Below are positions 1-4,991 of a stretch of 6,874 nucleotides of DNA, one piece after another. Numbering within the stretch: position 1 is the stretch's first letter; every line of letters begins with the position of its first letter. Origin of the DNA: DASRAU01 sp035638075 (GTDB lineage: Bacteria > Acidobacteriota > Polarisedimenticolia > Gp22-AA2). The translations under genes were made by a program, and so were the position numbers. Location of the stretch: positions 1 through 6,874 of the forward strand of contig DASRAU010000007.1 of NCBI GenBank assembly GCA_035638075.1, given 5' to 3'. Below the pieces are notes generated by a model, which did not search any database, was not told the origin of the DNA, and worked only from the letters and a program-made list of their open reading frames with translations.

Positions 1-538
1 CCTTCTCCGGCGGTCAGCGGCAGCGGATCGGGGTGGCGCGCGCCATCGCGCTGCGGCCGAAGCTCATCGTCGCCGACGAGCCGGTGTCGGCGCTCGACGT
101 GTCCATCTGGCGCAGGTGATCAACCTGCTCATCGATCTCCAGGACGAATACCGGTGCGCGTACCTGTTCATCGCGCACGACCTGGCGCTCGTGGAGCGCT
201 TCGCCGACCGCGTGGCGGTGATGTACCAGGGACGGATCGTCGAAATGGCCGGAACCGCGGATCTCTTCGCCCGTCCACGGCATCCTTATACCCAGGCGTT
301 GCTGCAGGCGATTCCCGTCCCGGATCCGGAACGGGTGGGACGGACGGCGCCGGTGTCCGAGGCCGCCCCGCCGTCACCGTCCGAACCGCCGTCCGGATGC
401 CGCTTCCAGCCCCGCTGCCCGATCGCCGTGGAGGCCTGCCGGCGCGACGATCCAGCCCTGCGGGAGGTGGCGCCGGGACACTGGGCCGCCTGTCACCTGG
501 CGGACGGCGGAACCTTGGCGGCTCCAACTCCCGTATAA
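1..538 (+). CDS. Oligopeptide/dipeptide-type ABC transporter ATP-binding protein (OppF/DppF-like), 5'-truncated and frameshifted
   Basis: This is the cytoplasmic ATPase subunit of a peptide/nickel-family ABC importer, which powers uptake through inner-membrane permeases. The reading frame from position 3 gives the ABC signature FSGGQRQR, then Walker B LIVADEP and the D-loop SALD. That frame stops at 117-119. The downstream frame starting at 116 continues the protein with INLLIDLQDEY, the H-loop FIAHDL (His at 179-181 in the DNA), and the family-typical HPYTQALLQAIPVPDP of the oligopeptide C-terminal domain. It ends with a four-Cys tail (Cys codons at 398, 416, 437 and 491). The two halves align as one ATPase only if one base is missing near 108, where family members read DVSI-x-AQV. 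The Walker A half lies outside the window. No permease or binding-protein gene is visible, and the next gene downstream is unrelated. Assignment to OppF/DppF rather than OppD/DppD rests on the SAIPVPDP-like stretch and is tentative. The gene may be a real pseudogene or carry a sequencing/assembly error. Confidence 0.88.
   Translation, partial: LLRRSAAADRGGARHRAAAEAHRRRRAGVGARRVHLAQVINLLIDLQDEYRCAYLFIAHDLALVERFADRVAVMYQGRIVEMAGTADLFARPRHPYTQALLQAIPVPDPERVGRTAPVSEAAPPSPSEPPSGCRFQPRCPIAVEACRRDDPALREVAPGHWAACHLADGGTLAAPTPV
99..119 (+). other. Apparent -1 frameshift site inside the ABC ATPase gene
   Basis: Codons GTG TCC ATC (99-107, V-S-I) are followed by TGG CGC AGG TGA in the same frame, giving a premature stop at 117-119. 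Inserting one base after 107 would give ATC-CTG-GCG-CAG-GTG-ATC (I-L-A-Q-V-I), matching the conserved D-loop continuation and joining the frame that runs to 538. A missing C in a CC run is the simplest explanation. The flanking protein shows no other decay, which favours a recent mutation or a base-calling error over an old pseudogene. Confidence 0.85.
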
Positions 539-604
539 GTCCGTAGAATGTCCCGGCACAAAACAACCCTGTTCCAGGTGTGCAAGAGCGTGAGGCCTGT
601 TTCC

Positions 605-611
605 GAGGTGA
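605..611 (+). promoter_or_regulatory. Ribosome binding site fixing the TolC-family start
   Basis: GAGGTGA at 605-611 is a seven-base match to the anti-Shine-Dalgarno end of 16S rRNA, with GAGG ending 7 bases before the ATG at 616. It supports 616 over the in-frame GTG at 580, which would put a non-hydrophobic extension ahead of the signal peptide. Confidence 0.75.
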
Positions 612-615
612 CTCG

Positions 616-2526
616 ATGAGACCGACGTCCGTGATTCGACTCCTGATCGCCCTGGCCCTCGTGGCGCCGCCGCCCGCGGTCGCCGCGGAGACGGCGGCGA
701 CCCCGCAGCCGACGACGCCGACTTTGCTGGCGCAGGCTCCGACGCCGCCCCCGCCGGCGGGGGCTCCGACGGATGAGCCCGACACCTCGTGGCTCCCGAA
801 GCTCGAGGACCCGCCCTACCCCGGCGGGGCGATCATCGACAGCACGCCGCCGAACGCCATCGTCCTGTCGCTCGACGACACCATGCAGCAGGCGCTGCAG
901 AACAACCTCTCGATCGCGGTGAGCGCCTACGACCCCGAGATGTTCTCCGCGGTGGCGCTGGAGGAGCGGGCGGTCTTCGATCCGATCGCCTCGGGCTACT
1001 ACTACAAGAGCAACCAGGAGAGCCAGCAGTCGTTCTTCCTCGGGGCGCTGTTCGTCCCGGCCAACACCAACGGCGACGGCGACGGTTTCGGCGCCTCGTG
1101 GTTCGATCCGCTCACCTGGGGCGGCAACTACCGGGTGGACCTGAACCTCGACAACTCCGACACCGACTCGTTCCAGGCGGACGATCCCACCACGCCGCTC
1201 ATCGACGAGTCGCGCACCGTCAACGAGACGCTGGACCAGAACGGCTGGGCGGTCACCTACAACCAGCCGCTTTTGCGCGGCTTCGGGCGCAACGTCAACC
1301 TGTGGCGCTGGAAGGTCGCGTCGAACAACGCGCAGAGCAGCCTGCAGCAGTTCCGCCGCAACGTCATGGACACGCTCGCCACCTCCGAGGAGTCGTACTG
1401 GGACCTCAACTTCGCCATCATGCAGCTGCGCACCTCGCGCTTCGCGCTGAAGGTGGCGCAGGACTTCCTCGAGCAGAACAAGGTCAAGGTGCGGGTCGGG
1501 ACGCTGGCGCCGATCGAGATCACCCAGGCGGAGGCGCAGGTCGCCGACCGCAACGAGGCGGTCATCATCGCCGAGGCGGCGCTGCGCGCCGCCGAGGACG
1601 GGGTGCGCCTGGCCATCGGCATGCGCAAGGACTCGGCCGACTGGACGCGGCCGATCCGTCCGAGCGATCCGCTCAAGGTCAGCGAGGTCGTGCCGAACGA
1701 GGAGGAGGCGATGACGGCCGCCATCGCCAACCGTCCCGACCTCGAGCAGGCGCGTCTCGAGATGGCCAGCCGGACGACCGAGGAGGCGGCGAAGCGGAAC
1801 CTGAAGCGCTGGGGGCTCGACTTCTCCGGCACCTACGGCGACCTGTACAACAGCCAGCAGGGAATCGGCACGAACGGCAGCGCCGTGCTGAGCGATCCGA
1901 TCGACCGGACCTCGTGGCGCGCCCAGCTCGCGCTCACCGTGCCGATCGGCAACCGTTCGGCGCAGGCCGAGCACGCCCGCTCCGAGGCCGACCTCGCGCA
2001 GGCGAACTCGCTGATGGCGCAGGCGGAGCAGGCGGCGCGCCTCGACGTGCGGCAGGCGGTGCGCCAGGTCGAGACGACGCTGCAGCGGGTGAACGCCGGC
2101 CGGGTCAACGTGCGGCTGCAGGCGGAGAAGCTGCGCGCCGAGCAGAAGAAGTTCGAGAACGGCATGAGCACGTCGTTCCAGGTGCTCACCTTCCAGGACG
2201 ACCTGTTCTCGGCCAAGACGCGCGAGAACCTGGCGACCGACGACTACAACAAGGCGCTGGTCGAGCTGTCGCGCGCCAAGGGGACGCTGCTCGCCGAGAA
2301 GGGGATCCTGATCAACCCGTCGACCAACGACGGCCACGGCGACGAGTTCACCCCGGCCGGGACGCAGTCGCAGGCGTCGAAGTCCGCGGCCGCCATGCGC
2401 CGCTTCTGGGGCCTGCCGGCCGGTGACCTGCTCAGCGATCCGGGTCTGAAGCTCGCCGATGCCGTCGCTGACGGCATCCGCCTGCCCGCCGACTTCACCT
2501 GGGAGAAGCCGCAACGCGGTCGTTGA
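616..2526 (+). CDS. TolC-family outer membrane efflux protein
   Basis: This 636-residue outer-membrane channel of the OEP/TolC family would form a trimeric beta-barrel plus periplasmic alpha-helical tunnel for efflux or type I secretion. The ATG at 616 has a strong ribosome binding site and opens a Sec signal peptide (hydrophobic core about residues 6-18, likely cleavage after AVAA at 24). A Pro/Thr-rich linker (about 26-67) follows. The first OEP repeat starts with a helix at about 85-120, then barrel strands and a long loop (about 120-215) leading to the typical QPLLRGFGRNVN (217-228) and long coiled helices to about 345. The second repeat spans about 365-560 and ends with the hallmark KKFENGMSTSFQVLTFQDDL (511-530). 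A tail of about 70 residues (565-636) extends beyond the domain, so the protein is longer than the roughly 450-490 residues of E. coli TolC. No membrane-fusion protein or inner-membrane pump gene is adjacent here. Its stop overlaps the start of the sulfatase-like gene by 4 bases. The substrate is unknown. Confidence 0.92.
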   Translation: MRPTSVIRLLIALALVAPPPAVAAETAATPQPTTPTLLAQAPTPPPPAGAPTDEPDTSWLPKLEDPPYPGGAIIDSTPPNAIVLSLDDTMQQALQNNLSIAVSAYDPEMFSAVALEERAVFDPIASGYYYKSNQESQQSFFLGALFVPANTNGDGDGFGASWFDPLTWGGNYRVDLNLDNSDTDSFQADDPTTPLIDESRTVNETLDQNGWAVTYNQPLLRGFGRNVNLWRWKVASNNAQSSLQQFRRNVMDTLATSEESYWDLNFAIMQLRTSRFALKVAQDFLEQNKVKVRVGTLAPIEITQAEAQVADRNEAVIIAEAALRAAEDGVRLAIGMRKDSADWTRPIRPSDPLKVSEVVPNEEEAMTAAIANRPDLEQARLEMASRTTEEAAKRNLKRWGLDFSGTYGDLYNSQQGIGTNGSAVLSDPIDRTSWRAQLALTVPIGNRSAQAEHARSEADLAQANSLMAQAEQAARLDVRQAVRQVETTLQRVNAGRVNVRLQAEKLRAEQKKFENGMSTSFQVLTFQDDLFSAKTRENLATDDYNKALVELSRAKGTLLAEKGILINPSTNDGHGDEFTPAGTQSQASKSAAAMRRFWGLPAGDLLSDPGLKLADAVADGIRLPADFTWEKPQRGR

Positions 2527-3944
2527 CGCGCAGCCTGGCGGTCGTCGCCTTCATCGCGGCGCTCGCGCTGCCGGTCTCCGGCTGCCTCGCGCCGTATCGT
2601 CCCAACATCCTGCTCGTCGTCGTCGACACGGCGCGGGCCGATCGCTTCCTGCCGGAGGCGACCGGCGGCGACCGGCCGATGGCGCCGCGCATCGCGGCGC
2701 TCGGACGCGAGGGGGCCGTCTATCTCGAGGCGCGCACGCCCTCGCCGTGGACGCTGCCGGCGCACGCCAGCCTGTTCACCGGGCTCTTTCCCTCGTCGCA
2801 CGGCGCCGAGGCCGGTCATCTCAGGATCGAGGACGACCGGCCGTTCCTCGCCGCCCGCCTGCAGCACGCCGGCTACCGGACGCAGGCCTATGTGGCCAAT
2901 CCGTGGGTCGGCAAGGACTACAACTTCCAGGTCGGCTTCGACACCTTCGACGAGGTGTGGCGCGCGGTGCGCGGCACCGAGGGGGAGATGGGCGCCGGCG
3001 CCATCGTGGACAAGGTCGGGCGCTGGCTCGACTGGCGCGCCGGGAACGACGACGCGCGCGCCAGGCCGTTCTTCCTCTTCGTCAATTTCTTCGAGGCGCA
3101 CCTGCCGTACAACCCGCCCGAGCCCGAGCGCTCGGCGCGGCTGCCCCACGGGGCCGACCCGGGGCGCGTCGAGCGGCTGCGGCACTTCAAGCACCCCGAC
3201 GAGGTGCGCGCCATCCTCGGCCTGACGCGCCTCGACGCCCAGGACCGCGCCGTGCTCGGGGCCCTCTACGACGGGGAGATCGCCTACGTCGATCGGCGCG
3301 TCGGCGAGCTCGTGGACCTGCTGGCGAAGCACGGGATTCTCGACGACACCGTCGTCGTCGTGACCTCCGACCACGGCGAGATGCTCGGCGAGCACGACCT
3401 CTACGACCACAAGCTCAACCTGTTCGAGCCGGTGCTGCGCATCCCGATGGTGCTGCGCTTCCCGAAGCGGGTGGCGGCGGGGCAGCGCATCGCCTCGCCC
3501 GTGATGCTGCAGGATCTCTACCCGACGCTCCTCTCGCTCGCGGGGGTCGAGCCGGATCCGTCGGTCGAGGCGCGGCGCCTTCCCGGGATCCGCGCGATGC
3601 AGCCGGGGCCGATCCGCGGCGAGACGCTGGACGACCCGCTCATCGCGGAGTACGCGCGGCCGTCGGAGTTCCTGCCGGTGATGCGGGGCCTCGCGCCCGG
3701 GGCCGACCTCGCGCGCTTCGACGCCGCGCTCATCGAGTTCACCTGGGGCGACCGCAAGCTGATCTGGTCCTCCGCGGGGCCGGGCTCGGTGTACAACCTG
3801 TCGGCCGACCCCGGGGAAATGACGCCGGAGCCGATTCGCGACTCGCAGGAGAACATCGCCTCGCGCCGCGCCGCCGACCGCGCCGCCCGCCTCGCCCAGG
3901 CGATCGCCGCCGGAGCGAACCCGCCGGGCCCGATCCTTCCCTAG
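2523..3944 (+). CDS. Sulfatase-family (alkaline phosphatase superfamily) lipoprotein
   Basis: This 473-residue hydrolase or transferase belongs to the sulfatase branch of the alkaline phosphatase superfamily. The start chosen is TTG at 2523. It overlaps the upstream stop (TTGA), suggesting translational coupling, and immediately begins a signal peptide ending in the lipobox VSGC (Cys21). The mature protein should therefore be a lipid-anchored envelope protein. Domain features in order: PNILLVVVDTARAD (27-40, metal-ligand Asp35), the active-site block SPWTLPAHASLFTG (74-87), FEAHLPY with His193, and TSDHGEMLGEHD (281-292, ligands Asp283 and His284). Then come DHK with Lys297, RIPMVLRFP (306-314), and a C-terminal subdomain ending GSVYNLSADPGE (421-432), typical of sulfatases. 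The canonical nucleophile motif C/S-x-P-x-R reads T-L-P-A-H (Thr77, His81). The Cys/Ser needed for formylglycine is absent, so true arylsulfatase activity is doubtful. Thr nucleophiles occur in phosphoethanolamine transferases and LtaS of the same superfamily. The substrate is unknown. Confidence 0.87.
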   Translation: MTRSLAVVAFIAALALPVSGCLAPYRPNILLVVVDTARADRFLPEATGGDRPMAPRIAALGREGAVYLEARTPSPWTLPAHASLFTGLFPSSHGAEAGHLRIEDDRPFLAARLQHAGYRTQAYVANPWVGKDYNFQVGFDTFDEVWRAVRGTEGEMGAGAIVDKVGRWLDWRAGNDDARARPFFLFVNFFEAHLPYNPPEPERSARLPHGADPGRVERLRHFKHPDEVRAILGLTRLDAQDRAVLGALYDGEIAYVDRRVGELVDLLAKHGILDDTVVVVTSDHGEMLGEHDLYDHKLNLFEPVLRIPMVLRFPKRVAAGQRIASPVMLQDLYPTLLSLAGVEPDPSVEARRLPGIRAMQPGPIRGETLDDPLIAEYARPSEFLPVMRGLAPGADLARFDAALIEFTWGDRKLIWSSAGPGSVYNLSADPGEMTPEPIRDSQENIASRRAADRAARLAQAIAAGANPPGPILP

Positions 3945-4963
3945 TTCAGCGCCGCGACCTTCTCGACGAGATCGACGAGGCGCATCGCGTAGCCCCACTC
4001 GTTGTCGTACCACGCGATGATCTTGACCATGTCCTCCTGCGGCACCTGGGTGAGCAGGCTGTCGTAGATCGACGAGTGCGGGTTGCCGATGATGTCCGCC
4101 GAGACGATCGGGTCCTCGGTGTACTGGAGGATTCCCTTCATCGGCCCGTCCGCCGCCTTCTTCATGGCGGCGTGGATCTCTTCGGCTGCGGGACGCTTCT
4201 CGGTGATGACGGTCAGGTCGACGACCGAGCCCGACGGCACCGGCACGCGGAACGCCAGCCCCTCCAGCTTCCCCTTGAGCGCCGGGATGACGAGACCGAG
4301 CGCCTTCGCAGCGCCGGTGGAGGTCGGCACGATGTTCATCGGGGCCATCCGGCCGCGGCGGGCGTCCTTGTGCGGGTGATCGAACAGGCGCTGGTCGTTG
4401 GTGTAGGCGTGGACCGTCGTGAGGAACCCCTCGCGGATGCCGTACAGGTCGTGCAGGACCTTGGCGACCGGCGCGGCGCAGTTGGTCGTGCACGACGAAT
4501 TCGAGACGATCCGGTGGGACGGCTTGAGGATGCCGTCGTTCACGCCCATGACGACGGTCGCTTCGAGCGGATCCTTCGCGGGGACCGTCAGGACGACCTT
4601 CTTCGCTCCCGCGGCGAGGTGCCGCTCCATCTCGGCGACGCGGCGGAAGATCCCGGTCGACTCCACGACGACGTCGGCGCCAACCTCCTCCCACGGGAAC
4701 TGGAAGGGATCCCCTTCGCGCTTGTCGGTGACCTTGTGGGTGCGGATGCGGTCGTCATCCACGACGAGGTCGTCGCCGTCGGCGCCGACCTTCCCCGGAT
4801 ACGGCCCGTGGATCGAGTCGTAGCGCAGGAGCAGCGCCATCTGCTTCACGTCGGCGAGGTCGTTGATGGCGACGAAGTCGAAGTCCTTCCCGCGGCTCTT
4901 CGCCGCCCGCAGGAAGAGCCGCCCGATTCTCCCGAAGCCGTTGATGCCGACGCGCACGGTCAT
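3941..4963 (-). CDS. gap: Type I glyceraldehyde-3-phosphate dehydrogenase
   Basis: This cytoplasmic glycolytic/gluconeogenic enzyme oxidises and phosphorylates D-glyceraldehyde 3-phosphate to 1,3-bisphosphoglycerate with NAD(P)+. The 340-residue length is normal and the protein is complete. Seen in order: the Rossmann motif GINGFGRIGR (6-15), AINDL with Asp35 at the end of the second strand, and SNSSCTTNC (154-162) with catalytic Cys158. Then come HAYTNDQ with catalytic His185, IVPTSTGAAKA (211-221), FRVPVPSGSVVDL (238-250) and the C-terminal WYDNEWGYAMRLVDL (318-332). Asp35 favours NAD over NADP, by analogy with characterised enzymes. Most bacterial members read SNASCTTN; here the Ala is Ser157, a conservative variant. 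The ATG at 4963 has a consensus ribosome binding site 5 bases upstream. It lies 28 bases downstream of the amidohydrolase stop, suggesting cotranscription. No pgk or tpi neighbour is visible. It meets the sulfatase-like gene tail to tail, sharing CTAG. Confidence 0.98.
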   Translation of the reverse strand: MTVRVGINGFGRIGRLFLRAAKSRGKDFDFVAINDLADVKQMALLLRYDSIHGPYPGKVGADGDDLVVDDDRIRTHKVTDKREGDPFQFPWEEVGADVVVESTGIFRRVAEMERHLAAGAKKVVLTVPAKDPLEATVVMGVNDGILKPSHRIVSNSSCTTNCAAPVAKVLHDLYGIREGFLTTVHAYTNDQRLFDHPHKDARRGRMAPMNIVPTSTGAAKALGLVIPALKGKLEGLAFRVPVPSGSVVDLTVITEKRPAAEEIHAAMKKAADGPMKGILQYTEDPIVSADIIGNPHSSIYDSLLTQVPQEDMVKIIAWYDNEWGYAMRLVDLVEKVAALN

Positions 4964-4968
4964 GCCGC

Positions 4969-4975
4969 ACCTCCT
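4969..4975 (-). promoter_or_regulatory. Consensus ribosome binding site of gap
   Basis: On the minus strand the bases read AGGAGGT, 5 bases before the ATG at 4963. This near-perfect Shine-Dalgarno contrasts with the poor site of the upstream amidohydrolase. It suggests that gap is translated more strongly than the first part of the same transcript. Confidence 0.85.
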
Positions 4976-4991
4976 GTTCCCGGGACGAACG

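Noticed and set aside
515..549. Possible sigma-70 promoter before the TolC-family gene (TTGGCG at 515-520 with TATAAG at 534-539 or TAGAAT at 544-549)
   Set aside because: Spacers are 13 and 23 bases, outside the usual 16-18, so neither pairing is convincing; a promoter in this gap is plausible but not located.
568..578. Small hairpin CCTG-TTC-CAGG in the gap after the ABC ATPase gene
   Set aside because: A 4-bp stem with a 3-base loop and no T-run is too weak to call a terminator.
580..615. Upstream in-frame GTG start for the TolC-family gene
   Set aside because: It would add 12 polar residues before the signal peptide and ignore the strong ribosome binding site placed for the ATG at 616.
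493..2514. 673-codon open frame on the minus strand opposite the TolC-family gene
   Set aside because: Arg/Val/Leu-rich low-information translation with no recognisable domain, fully opposite a well-supported gene. Long antisense frames are expected where third positions are strongly G/C.
2244..4694. 816-codon minus-strand open frame spanning the sulfatase-like gene and part of gap
   Set aside because: It crosses two real genes, is rich in Arg/Gly/Pro, and shows no motif; a GC-bias shadow.
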